Assembly (NCBI GenBank): GCA_030606285.1
Contig: JAUWGS010000018.1
Coordinates: 1-43,519 of the forward strand
Direction: 5' to 3'
Source: Planctomycetales bacterium
GTDB taxonomy: Bacteria; 4484-113
DNA length: 43,519 nucleotides
In this document: positions 1 through 6,019 of the stretch, one piece after another
Position numbering within the stretch: the first letter of the stretch is position 1
Layout of the letters: each line of letters begins with the position of its first letter
Position numbers and translations under genes: made by a program
The notes under the pieces: generated by a model
What the model saw: only the letters and a program-made list of their open reading frames with translations
Databases searched by the model: none
What the model was told of the DNA's origin: nothing

Positions 1-1
1 A

Positions 2-130
2 ATACAGGCCATCGTCGCCGTCATGCGCAAACTCCTTCACGCCATCTGGGGTATGTTCAAAACCAAAACCACCTTCAACGGCTCACTCCTATTCCCCCAA
101 CTAACTCCCCAACCCTTGACATCCCAATAG
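2..130 (+). CDS. C-terminal end of an IS110-family transposase (partial)
   Basis: The window opens inside an open frame that ends at a TAG at 128-130. The 42 visible residues include AVMRKLLHAIWGMFK, which matches the C-terminal signature of IS110/IS116-type transposases (AVMRKLLHAIYGMFK in many members). The catalytic RuvC-like DEDD domain and the serine-containing central part lie outside the window, so I cannot say whether the element is intact. No terminal inverted repeat is expected for this family and none is seen. The frame is followed directly by repeat-rich intergenic DNA. Confidence 0.7.
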   Translation: MQAIVAVMRKLLHAIWGMFKTKTTFNGSLLFPQLTPQPLTSQ

Positions 131-332
131 AGTATCTACAGGTCTAATCCCACCAATCCCTCACCCCTAACCTCTAGCCCATTCCAAATCGCGTCAATCC
201 CTGAATTCCTGTTCCCCACAGGCGCTACCCGGATTTTCTCTTCTCCCGCTGACACTTGCCCGCCATAGCCTTGGCGACGGAGGGACTGACAACTGAAATT
301 TACCCGCCTCTGGCGGGGCTGAATCCCCCCAC
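131..332. repeat. Repeat-bearing intergenic stretch before lexA
   Basis: No gene is seen here. Bases 144-180 are a reverse-strand copy of the degenerate TTAGGGG-like element found at 3846-3883. Bases 259-284 are a reverse-strand copy of the CCGTCGCTAAAGCTATGG element also found at 3803, 4366, 4447 and 21207. A short GC-rich inverted repeat (CCCGCCTCTGGCGGGG) lies at 303-318. The lexA promoter follows. Confidence 0.6.
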
Positions 333-362
333 TTGCCAAATGAAACGAACGTATACTATAAT
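333..362 (+). promoter_or_regulatory. lexA promoter, apparently leaderless
   Basis: TTGCCA at 333-338 and TATAAT at 357-362 are 18 bp apart. The -10 ends only 5 bases before the ATG at 368, so transcription should start at or next to the start codon. No Shine-Dalgarno sequence is present. I do not see a convincing palindromic SOS box of the GAAC-N4-GTTC type here. Confidence 0.65.
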
Positions 363-367
363 TGTGT

Positions 368-1006
368 ATGGGCAAGAATCTGACCAAGCGGCAAAAGGAG
401 ATTCTGCGGCACATCCTCACGTTCTACGAGGAGAACAATTACCCCCCGTCCGTGCGCGATATCGCCCGGCTCCACAACTGCAGCGTGAAGGGCGCCTACG
501 ACCACATCCTCGCGCTGGAGAAGAAGGGCTTCATCGAACGCGCGGCGCGGCGTTCGCGCTCCATCGTGCTCACCGAGTCCGCGAAGCATGTCCTCCGGCC
601 GGCGAGCGAACGGCGTATCCCGCTCATCGGGAGGATCGCCGCCGGCGGGCCGATTCTGGCGGACGAGCACTTCGAGGAATTCTGTGACTTCCCGCTGGAC
701 AAATGGGAGAAGGACAACTACCGCTTCTTCGCGCTGAAGATCGAGGGGGATTCAATGCGCGACGCCGGCATTTTGGACGGCGACATCGGCATCTTCCGCT
801 ACCAGCAGAGCGCCGAGCCGGGGAAGATCATTGTCGCGCTCGTGGACAGCGAGGGCACGGCGGAGAAGGAGGCTACGGTCAAGTACTACTTCCGCGAAGG
901 CCGCCGCAATATCCTGCGGGCGGCCAATCCCGCGTACCCGGACACCATCGTGCAGAACCTGCAGATCCAGGGGATTTTGCGCGGGCTGGTGCGGCCGCAG
1001 GTGTAG
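368..1006 (+). CDS. lexA: LexA-type SOS repressor
   Basis: This is a 212-residue transcriptional repressor of the DNA-damage response, a self-cleaving serine protease of the S24 family. Residues 1-70 form the LexA winged-helix DNA-binding domain (LTKRQKEILRHI, then SVRDIAR). The self-cleavage site Ala92-Gly93 sits in RIAAGGP. The catalytic serine is Ser129 (EGDSM) and the general-base lysine is Lys172 (ATVKYY). Length is normal (about 200-210). I chose ATG 368 over an in-frame TTG at 362, which lies inside the -10 hexamer. The gene is monocistronic and converges on the SDR gene with a 7-base gap. Its operator and regulon cannot be read with confidence from this window. Confidence 0.93.
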   Translation: MGKNLTKRQKEILRHILTFYEENNYPPSVRDIARLHNCSVKGAYDHILALEKKGFIERAARRSRSIVLTESAKHVLRPASERRIPLIGRIAAGGPILADEHFEEFCDFPLDKWEKDNYRFFALKIEGDSMRDAGILDGDIGIFRYQQSAEPGKIIVALVDSEGTAEKEATVKYYFREGRRNILRAANPAYPDTIVQNLQIQGILRGLVRPQV

Positions 1007-1013
1007 CGCGAAT

Positions 1014-1751
1014 TCAGACCGCGTAGCCGCCGCTGACTAAAATGTTGTTGCCGGTGATGTAACCGCTCTCAGGCGCGAGCAGCAGCTTCAGCGCCTGTTC
1101 GATGTCTTCGGCTTCGCCCATCCGCCCCGCGGGCACACGGCCTTCTACGTCAAGCTCCAGCTCCCCCGCGAAAATGCCCGGGGCTATCGCGTTCACAGTT
1201 ACGCCGCGTGGGGCCAAGCGTGTGGCCCAGCTCCTCACCAGCGACAGCAGCGCGGATTTGGCTGCGAAGTATGCGGGCAGCATATTCCGGCTCACCAGTG
1301 CGTCTGCACCGGCGACAGTGAACGCAACGACTCTGCCCCGGTTGTCGCGCAGCGAAGGCGCAAACGCCAGCATTGCTTCCTGGAAGCTCGTCACGTTAGC
1401 CTGAAAGAGGTTAGCGAGCTCCTCCGCGCTCGTCTCGTCTATGGCTTTCGCCAGCGCAGGCCCGATGCAGTGGATGAGGATGTCCAGGGGCTCTCCCGGA
1501 TGCTCACGCGCCAGCGATGCCACTTCGTTGATGCCATCCGAGGGATAATCGAAGCGCGCTGTGCGAAGACGATTACTATGCTTCTCGTCGAGCTGGGATG
1601 CCAACGCGGGACGTTCGCTGCGTCCGGTCGCGAGCACGGTTGCGCCGTGGTTCAGCAGGTGGCGCGTGCAGACCGCACCGAGTCCGCCCGTGCCGCCGAG
1701 TACGATTGCCCTTGCGCCAGGAAGGTAGTTCGAATCCGCCGTCATTGCCAC
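1014..1751 (-). CDS. Short-chain dehydrogenase/reductase (SDR) family protein
   Basis: This 245-residue Rossmann-fold oxidoreductase has the SDR cofactor motif GGTGGLG (residues 19-25), a CIG in place of the usual NNAG near residue 95, the Tyr161-x3-Lys165 pair in YFAAK, and the late motifs VNAIAPG and ILVSGGY. The serine that normally lies about 13 residues before the tyrosine is not seen: that stretch reads FTVAGAD. Activity may therefore be altered, or another residue may substitute. The substrate is unknown. The start is GTG 1751, chosen because TATAAT lies 6 bases upstream. ATG 1745 is an alternative. The gene is divergent from parB and the two promoters lie close together. Confidence 0.85.
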   Translation of the reverse strand: MAMTADSNYLPGARAIVLGGTGGLGAVCTRHLLNHGATVLATGRSERPALASQLDEKHSNRLRTARFDYPSDGINEVASLAREHPGEPLDILIHCIGPALAKAIDETSAEELANLFQANVTSFQEAMLAFAPSLRDNRGRVVAFTVAGADALVSRNMLPAYFAAKSALLSLVRSWATRLAPRGVTVNAIAPGIFAGELELDVEGRVPAGRMGEAEDIEQALKLLLAPESGYITGNNILVSGGYAV

Positions 1752-1757
1752 AGTGAG

Positions 1758-1763
1758 ATTATA
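1758..1763 (-). promoter_or_regulatory. -10 element of the SDR gene, leaderless
   Basis: On the minus strand TATAAT occupies 1763-1758, leaving 6 bases before GTG 1751. The -35 is weak. The element is back to back with the parB -10, so the two transcripts start about 58 bp apart. Confidence 0.5.
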
Positions 1764-1793
1764 CTTCCCGCATCGCCCGTCTGGCGAACCGTC

Positions 1794-1802
1794 TGATACA
1801 AT
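1794..1802 (+). promoter_or_regulatory. Extended -10 of parB, leaderless
   Basis: TGATACAAT is an extended -10 (TGn plus TACAAT) that ends 6 bases before GTG 1809. There is no good -35 and no Shine-Dalgarno sequence, so the mRNA probably begins at the GTG. Confidence 0.55.
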
Positions 1803-1808
1803 AACTGC

Positions 1809-2693
1809 GTGGTCAAGAAGAAAGGCTTAGGTCGCGGCCTTAAGCAACTCACCGATGAGGCCGGCATTCCGGGCGTCGCTCTTGCCGAGCCGGCGGCTAA
1901 GCGCAGGCCACCAGCTGAGCTTCCGCTTTCAGTAATCGACTCCAATCCCTACCAGCCCCGCGCCGAGATTTCCGCCGAGTCCTTGAAGAGCCTCGTGGAG
2001 TCCATTCGGCAACACGGGGTGGTGGAGCCGGTTCTGGTGAGGCCGGTTAAGGGCGACCGCTATCAGCTGGTTGCCGGACAGCGAAGGCTGGAGGCGGCGC
2101 GGCACGTTGGGCTTGCGACGATTCCTGCGGTTGTCCAGGACCTCACCGATGAGCAGGTGCTGGTGCTGTCGCTGGTGGAGAACCTTCAGCGCGAGGACCT
2201 GAGCCCGGTGGACGAGGCACGCGCGTTCCAGCTTCTCACGTCGCAGTTCGGCTTCACGCACGACGGCGTCGCCCGCGCGGTCGGCCGCGGCCGCAGCTAC
2301 GTAAGCAACTCGTTGCGGCTGCTGGGCCTGGGCCAGACCGCTATCGCTGCTATGGCCGAAGGACGAATTACGCGGGGGCAGGGCGTGGCGTTGCTCGCGA
2401 TCCCGGCGAAGGAACGTACCAGGGCGCTTGCACAGGCTCTCGCGGGTAATCTGACGGTGCGGGAGATTGAGCAGATTGCCCGGCGCAGCCGCGCCAAGTT
2501 ACAAAAGGGCGCTGCGAAGGTGGTGGAGGATCCGTACATCCGCGATATCGTCAGCCGCCTGGAGGAGATACTGAGCGCACAGGTGCGCGTGAAGTCGCGG
2601 GGTAAGGGCGGCGAGATTGTCATTTCCTACTCGTCGCGCAAAGACCTCAACCGTCTGTTGACAATCCTCCAGCCCACTGAGAACCCGTTCTAG
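1809..2693 (+). CDS. parB: ParB/Spo0J-like chromosome-partitioning protein
   Basis: This 294-residue protein is a parS-binding CTPase clamp that works with ParA in origin segregation. It begins with the ParA-contact motif GLGRGLKQL (residues 6-14). It then has the ParB/sulfiredoxin-like nucleotide domain with VAGQRRLEAA (a GERR-type box) and ENLQREDLSP, a central helix-turn-helix (FTHDGVARAVGRGRSYVSN), and a C-terminal dimerisation region. The start GTG 1809 follows the extended -10 directly. ParA is not next to it, which is unusual because parA-parB normally form a pair. I looked for parS-like 16-mers (TGTTTCACGTGAAACA type) and noticed none. Confidence 0.92.
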   Translation: MVKKKGLGRGLKQLTDEAGIPGVALAEPAAKRRPPAELPLSVIDSNPYQPRAEISAESLKSLVESIRQHGVVEPVLVRPVKGDRYQLVAGQRRLEAARHVGLATIPAVVQDLTDEQVLVLSLVENLQREDLSPVDEARAFQLLTSQFGFTHDGVARAVGRGRSYVSNSLRLLGLGQTAIAAMAEGRITRGQGVALLAIPAKERTRALAQALAGNLTVREIEQIARRSRAKLQKGAAKVVEDPYIRDIVSRLEEILSAQVRVKSRGKGGEIVISYSSRKDLNRLLTILQPTENPF

Positions 2694-2775
2694 CATAGAT
2701 GCCGGTAATCGTTTTAGACGATGGTGGCGTGACCTCGGGCTGGGAAGGCGGCGGCTGAGATGTGTGAAGCCTGAC

Positions 2776-2829
2776 AGCCCCGTTGGGGTGTTGTGTATGC
2801 AATGAGCCGGACACCGGCTCTGGGGAGGG
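2776..2829 (+). promoter_or_regulatory. Two small hairpins and Shine-Dalgarno before the 154-residue protein
   Basis: The 140-base gap after parB ends in a CCCC-GTT-GGGG hairpin (2778-2788) and a perfect 7-bp stem GAGCCGG/CCGGCTC with an ACA loop (2804-2820). A strong GGGGAGGGA ribosome site lies just before ATG 2834. This could be a cis-regulatory leader or an attenuating structure. It resembles no riboswitch class I can name. Confidence 0.35.
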
Positions 2830-2833
2830 ATAA

Positions 2834-3298
2834 ATGACTGAAAAGAACGAAGGCTCCAACCTGGAGCGCCACAAGCAACTGGGTGCTGAGCTGAACGGCC
2901 TGGTCTGGGAACTGCTGGACAAGCCCGATCGGTCACCCGTAGACGACGAGCGAATGCTCCACGCGGCGCACGCGTCATGCTACCACTGGCTGGAAGTGGG
3001 CATGCCGGCCAATCATGCGCGTGGCGAGTGGCTGATCTCGCGTGTGTATGCGGTGCTCGGCAAGCCCGATCCGGCGCTGCATTTCGCACGGCGATGCCTG
3101 GAGATCTGCGAGAAGCACGGCATCGGCGACTACGACATCGCATACGCCTACGAGGCGATGGCGCGCGCCTATTCGCTGGCCCGCGACCATGCGCAGTTTG
3201 ACCGGTTCCTCGGCCTGGCCAGGAAGGCGGGCGACGCAATCGCCGGGGAGGAGGATAAGAAACTCTTCCTGAGCGACCTGTCGTCACTGACGGGGTAG
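2834..3298 (+). CDS. Conserved hypothetical protein, TPR-like helical
   Basis: This is a 154-residue soluble, all-helical protein with no signal peptide. It has paired-helix character like two tetratricopeptide units, for example LISRVYAVLGKPDPALHFARRCLEIC followed by IAYAYEAMARAYSLA. Its HAAHASCYHW, ARGEWLISRVYAVLG and GIGDYDIA segments resemble a widespread uncharacterised bacterial family. That match is from memory and not from a search. No catalytic motif is visible. Start ATG 2834 has an excellent Shine-Dalgarno sequence (GGGGAGGGA, about 4 bases away). It could be cotranscribed with parB, but the gap holds hairpins. Confidence 0.8.
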   Translation: MTEKNEGSNLERHKQLGAELNGLVWELLDKPDRSPVDDERMLHAAHASCYHWLEVGMPANHARGEWLISRVYAVLGKPDPALHFARRCLEICEKHGIGDYDIAYAYEAMARAYSLARDHAQFDRFLGLARKAGDAIAGEEDKKLFLSDLSSLTG

Positions 3299-3340
3299 GA
3301 GTTACACCTTCCGTGCGTGAAATTGTATAAGTGCCTAGCG
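3299..3340. other. Short spacer before the repeat field
   Basis: This stretch contains no gene and no recognisable terminator. The repeat field that contains the 3341-4855 reading frame starts here. Confidence 0.4.
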
Positions 3341-4855
3341 TCAGGTGGGAGATGCGGGGGCTGAACGAGTAGCCTGTGGCCAGTAGCCAGTAGCCAGGGA
3401 AGAGCCTGTAGGGGCACGGCATGCCGTGCCCTCCGATGGGTAGCGCCCCGCCCTGGCGGGGTGGTTGCCATGCCGCAGAGATGCACCGAGAGTGTACAGG
3501 GAGCGGCGGCGTTTTTTGCGCGCCTTTGGCGCACCGCGGTTGTTAGTTGCTGGTCGCTGGTTGCTGGACGGAGGTGCATCTGTAGGGCGGGGTCTCCGCG
3601 CCCCGCCTTCCGCCAAATCCGCGGAACGTGTGCCGTCATTTTTTATTGTTTTGCGTGCACTGGCGCTATACGGGGTGTTAGGGCGCATATTGTCACAGTG
3701 GGTGTTTTGCGGTGAATTCTTGGGGGGCGGGGCGGTAGGAGGTAGTACGTCGGAAGTAGGAAGGGAAGAATCGGCGGAGCCGTCCGCTAAATCCCCACCT
3801 GGCCCACCGTCGCTAAAGCTATGGTGGGTAGACCCGCCCGTAAGCGGGGGGCTAGGGGTTAGGGGTGAGGGATTAGGGGTTGGTGAGGTGACGGGGGAAT
3901 CATCTGTAGGGCGGTCATTTATGACCGCCGGTGTTTCATCACCTGCATCGGAGGGCACGGCGTGCCGTGCCCCTACGGGGGGATCCATTTTGGGTAGGCC
4001 GGGCGCACCGTCGCCATAGCGGCTATGGTGCGTCGGCGACTCACTAGCCCGGCTCTTTATGTCCTTTTCACAACCTTCGTTTTCGGAGCGGCGCTGGTGA
4101 GCACCGCGTACTCGGTTGGGGGACGATCGCGCGGGCGATGACGCCGCATCCAGTTGTTTCTGAACCTCGGTACAGAGTTTCTGGATGCGGGCGATGAGGC
4201 GTTTATGCGGCTCGGGGATGGTTGTTTCTTCGTCGGACGCGCAAACAACGGAGAGGGCGTCGTCGAGGATGGGAGAGTAGCCAGTAGCCAGGGGCCGGTA
4301 GCCAGGGGAAGATTCTTGGTGGCAGCGGCGTCTCGCCGGTGTATTGTGACGAATCACGGGCGGCACCCTCCGTCGCTGAAGCTGTGGCGGGCAAGCGCCC
4401 GTGCCACCATCCAATGGGACGGACGCGCGACCTCCAGGTCGCGCGACCCTCCGTCGCCAAAGGCTATGGTGGGCGGGCGTTGAAGGTGTGGCGACCTGGA
4501 GGTCACCACTCCAGCTTTTAGGCTTGCCCGACTGGACGTCGGACATCATACCCGTGAGCGTCTTGGCGCAGGAGATGGCGTCCTTGGCGGAGCATTTTGC
4601 TATGGCGTCGGGCTGGGATGCGCGGGCGAGATAGAGCTGGAGCAATTCGGCCAATTGCGAATGCAGCTTGGCCGCATCAAATTCCATCTGAGGTTCTTCT
4701 GTAGGGCGCGGACCCGTGCCGCGCCGTGTATCATCTTGTGTCTCAGGACGGCGGCCCACAGGTGGCCGCCCTACAGCGGGCACAGCATGCTGTGCCCCTA
4801 CAGGGGAATCATCCCGCGTTTCTGCGACATCGGCCATATCTAAAGCGTATTTCAA
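3341..4855 (-). CDS. Repeat-inflated reading frame around a small hypothetical protein
   Basis: An uninterrupted 504-codon frame runs through the repeat field. Only two blocks look like ordinary protein: residues about 57-114 (starting MEFDAAKLHSQLAELLQLYL, with KCSAKDAISCAKTL) and residues about 196-240 (starting ILDDALSVVCASDEETTI, ending IQKLCTEVQKQLDAA). The rest is translated palindromic repeat, such as VGAQHAVP, VGARHAVP, SGDLQVATP and RPGGRASV. An extended -10 (TGCTATAAT) lies upstream of TTG 4855. ATG 4837 and ATG 4687 are alternative starts. The likely picture is a real gene of roughly 110 codons into which repeats inserted without creating stops. The true end is uncertain and it could be a pseudogene. 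I do not recognise the native protein. Confidence 0.4.
   Translation of the reverse strand: MKYALDMADVAETRDDSPVGAQHAVPAVGRPPVGRRPETQDDTRRGTGPRPTEEPQMEFDAAKLHSQLAELLQLYLARASQPDAIAKCSAKDAISCAKTLTGMMSDVQSGKPKSWSGDLQVATPSTPAHHSLWRRRVARPGGRASVPLDGGTGACPPQLQRRRVPPVIRHNTPARRRCHQESSPGYRPLATGYSPILDDALSVVCASDEETTIPEPHKRLIARIQKLCTEVQKQLDAASSPARSSPNRVRGAHQRRSENEGCEKDIKSRASESPTHHSRYGDGAPGLPKMDPPVGARHAVPSDAGDETPAVINDRPTDDSPVTSPTPNPSPLTPSPPLTGGSTHHSFSDGGPGGDLADGSADSSLPTSDVLPPTAPPPKNSPQNTHCDNMRPNTPYSASARKTIKNDGTRSADLAEGGARRPRPTDAPPSSNQRPATNNRGAPKARKKRRRSLYTLGASLRHGNHPARAGRYPSEGTACRAPTGSSLATGYWPQATRSAPASPT
3412..3431. repeat. Palindrome family A, copy 1
   Basis: GGGCACGGCATGCCGTGCCC is a perfect 20-base palindrome flanked by GTAG. 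Six copies occur in the window. Paired changes in the two arms (CACGG/CCGTG, CACAG/CTGTG, CATAG/CTATG) keep the palindrome intact. Confidence 0.85.
3586..3607 (+). repeat. Palindrome family C, copy 1
   Basis: An inverted repeat GGCGGGG-TCTCCGCG-CCCCGCC preceded by TGTAG. Related copies lie at 5775-5794 (variant), 5827-5848, 12236-12257, 13869-13890 and, truncated, near 21274. Confidence 0.7.
3803..3828 (+). repeat. CCGTCGCTAAAGCTATGG element (family F)
   Basis: A 26-base element with CCCACC/GGTGGG ends around CGTCGCTAAAGCTAT. Other copies lie at 259-284 (minus), 4366-4391, 4447-4473 and 21207-21232, with ends that vary between CCCTCC, CCCACC and CCCGCC. Confidence 0.65.
3846..3883 (+). repeat. 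Degenerate TTAGGGG-like tract
   Basis: Four irregular units of the type CTAGGGG, TTAGGGG, TGAGGG and TTAGGGG. A second copy lies on the other strand at 144-180. It is read as a Pro/Ser/Leu-rich stretch within the 3341-4855 frame. Confidence 0.55.
3910..3929 (+). repeat. Palindrome family B, copy 1
   Basis: GGCGGTCATTTATGACCGCC preceded by TGTAG. A second copy with one arm change lies at 5733-5752. Confidence 0.65.
3953..3972. repeat. Palindrome family A, copy 2
   Basis: GGGCACGGCGTGCCGTGCCC, with one central change from copy 1, followed by CTAC. Confidence 0.8.
4085..4122. repeat. Repeat family G (GCGCTGGTCAGCACCGCGTAC)
   Basis: An element GAGCGGCGCTGGTGAGCACC followed by GCGTACTCGG. Similar copies lie at 5689-5726 and 5885-5920, and a truncated one near 21413-21442. 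It is read inside the 3341-4855 frame as part of the inserted sequence. Confidence 0.55.
4417..4512 (-). repeat. Composite double-palindrome element (family E), copy 1
   Basis: On the minus strand this contains GTGGTGACCTCCAGGTCGCC (palindrome 1) and CGCGACCTGGAGGTCGCG (palindrome 2), separated by a family F copy at 4447-4473. Without the F copy it aligns closely with 36381-36446, which lies inside a coding gene. Both copies are translated in the same frame. Confidence 0.75.
4778..4797. repeat. Palindrome family A, copy 3
   Basis: GGGCACAGCATGCTGTGCCC followed by CTAC. It differs from copy 1 by a compensating pair of changes, one in each arm. Confidence 0.85.
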
Positions 4856-4867
4856 CGCTCACTTACT

Positions 4868-4876
4868 ATTATAGCA
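4868..4876 (-). promoter_or_regulatory. Extended -10 upstream of the repeat-inflated frame
   Basis: On the minus strand TGCTATAAT occupies 4876-4868, 12 bases before TTG 4855. It matches the promoter style of other genes here and supports expression of the frame. Confidence 0.45.
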
Positions 4877-4958
4877 GTTTCTGGCAAAAAGCGGACACTG
4901 ATTCGGGGGGAATTTCTAATTAGTTCGCAGCTATCAGTTGTCAATAGGACGGGCGTAG

Positions 4959-4978
4959 GGGCACAGCATGCTGTGCCC
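4959..4978. repeat. Palindrome family A, copy 4
   Basis: GGGCACAGCATGCTGTGCCC, identical in the core to copy 3. It abuts the degenerate RAYT remnant at 4979-5280. Confidence 0.85.
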
Positions 4979-5280
4979 GTGGTGCTTGCGGCAGGATGAT
5001 GAGGCCGTGCAAGTGGTTCGGTATCACCACGAATTCATGCAGATCCACGCCCGCGAAGCGCTCCGGTATCGCCCGCTAGCATTCGTCCGCGATAGCTCCG
5101 ATGCGGGATACAACGGCTTGGCCGTTCGTCACTCGTCCTAAGGTGCACCTCTTGCCTTGGACGCAGACGGTTACGAAATAGACGCCGGCGGCGTAATCGC
5201 AGGTGCGCATCCGCACCGGCCGGCGGTCGGGCAAGCCCTCCGCAGGCGGGCAAGCCCGGAAGCGGAATGCGGCGGGACAT
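4979..5280 (-). pseudogene. Degenerate REP-associated tyrosine transposase (RAYT, Y1_Tnp)
   Basis: Read on the minus strand, one frame gives CDYAAGVYFVTVCVQGK, then TLGRVTNGQAVVSRIGAIADEC, an in-frame TAG near 5077, and LHEFVVIPNHLHGLIILPQA. This is the start of the Y1_Tnp fold of RAYT/TnpA-REP enzymes, including the HUH-type NHLHG motif. The N-terminal part is in a different frame and the C-terminal half with the catalytic tyrosine is absent, so the gene is dead. RAYTs mobilise REP palindromes in other genomes. Its position between palindrome copies at 4959 and 5346 suggests that a relative of this enzyme spread them. That link is inference. Confidence 0.75.
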
Positions 5281-5345
5281 GGAAGGAATTCTACAATAAG
5301 GTTGCATCATTTGGTTAACGCGCTGCGCCCTAGCTACTGCAGAAC

Positions 5346-5365
5346 GGGCATAGCATGCTATGCCC
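5346..5365. repeat. Palindrome family A, copy 5
   Basis: GGGCATAGCATGCTATGCCC, the third compensated version of the arms, followed by CTAC. Confidence 0.85.
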
Positions 5366-5424
5366 CTACGGGTTATAGCCGCGTCACTTTAGGCATGAAC
5401 CACCAATAACCCACTTGCATCTCC

Positions 5425-5571
5425 CTACCCTCCAATCATCCTGATGTATTCCAGTTCTTTACGGTAATCGCGGTCGATGAGTTGTTTGACGGTGACGAGC
5501 TGGATGTTGATCTGCTCGTCCAGGCAATCGCCGCAGTGGATTACGCTGGTTTGGACTGCGTCTTCGCTCAT
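5425..5571 (-). CDS. 48-residue hypothetical protein with a CGDC motif
   Basis: A short frame starts at ATG 5571 and ends at a TAG at 5427-5425. It begins MSEDAVQTSVIHCGDCLDEQ and ends YRKELEYIRMIGG. An extended -10 (TGCTACAAT) stands 6 bases before the ATG, the same arrangement as lexA, parB and dxs, which argues for expression as a leaderless mRNA. VIHCGDCLD resembles the N-terminal phrase of some site-specific DNA methyltransferases. The frame could be a scar of such a gene fused to its tail, or a genuine small protein. No membrane segment or signal peptide is visible. Confidence 0.4.
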   Translation of the reverse strand: MSEDAVQTSVIHCGDCLDEQINIQLVTVKQLIDRDYRKELEYIRMIGG

Positions 5572-5577
5572 AGGCAG

Positions 5578-5586
5578 ATTGTAGCA
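5578..5586 (-). promoter_or_regulatory. Extended -10 of the 48-residue ORF
   Basis: On the minus strand TGCTACAAT occupies 5586-5578, leaving 6 bases before ATG 5571. Confidence 0.45.
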
Positions 5587-6001
5587 GAAGATGAGTAGCA
5601 TGTAGCGAGTAGCCAGGGAAGACCCCCAACCGAGTAGGCTGGGCTTCAGCCTGAGTTCAGCCGAACGGCTGACTAGCCCAGCTATTAAGAGCGGCGCTGG
5701 TCAGTACCGCGTACTCATGGGGGGTGCTGTAGGGCGGTCATTTATGGCCGCCGTCTTCGTTTTCAGAAAAAGAGCGGCGGGGATGAATCCCCGCGCTACA
5801 GGAAAAACGGGCAATTCGTGAAGAACGGCGGGGCGCGGAGTCCCCGCTCTACAGGAAGAGGGCGATTCGTGAATCGCCCCTCCAAGAGCGGCACTAGTCA
5901 GCACCGCGTACTCGGGGGGAGGTATAGCGGGCTAGGTCGAATCACGGGCGGGACGCCCGCGCCACCAACAAGCGCCCGCGCCACCACTCAGTTCCCCCCT
6001 C
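5587..6001. repeat. Repeat-filled spacer before the riboflavin operon
   Basis: No gene is seen. It holds a GTAGCCAGGG-type motif (near 5600-5617), an AGGCTGGGCTTCAGCCT inverted repeat (near 5637-5653), family G copies (5689-5726, 5885-5920), family B copy 2 (5733-5752), a family C variant (5775-5794), family C (5827-5848), a truncated family D (near 5803) and family D GGGCGATTCGTGAATCGCCC at 5860-5879. Several of these are joined head to tail by CTACAGG. Confidence 0.65.
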
Positions 6002-6010
6002 TGATATACT
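6002..6010 (+). promoter_or_regulatory. Extended -10 of the ribE operon
   Basis: TGATATACT ends 9 bases before GTG 6020, and a register one step later (TACTAG) leaves 7. No Shine-Dalgarno sequence precedes the GTG, so a leaderless start is likely. I see no FMN riboswitch: the conserved AGGGGCRGGG-type core is absent. Confidence 0.5.
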
Positions 6011-6019
6011 AGTGTTTCA

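Noticed and set aside
1720-1740. GTTCGAATCC, resembling a tRNA T-loop
   Set aside because: It lies in the start of the SDR coding region and no cloverleaf arms or CCA context surround it.
1809-2693. A chromosome origin near parB
   Set aside because: I saw no parS-like site, DnaA-box cluster, parA, dnaA or rsmG in the window.
5900-6019. FMN riboswitch upstream of ribE
   Set aside because: The transcript appears leaderless and the conserved RFN core sequence is absent.
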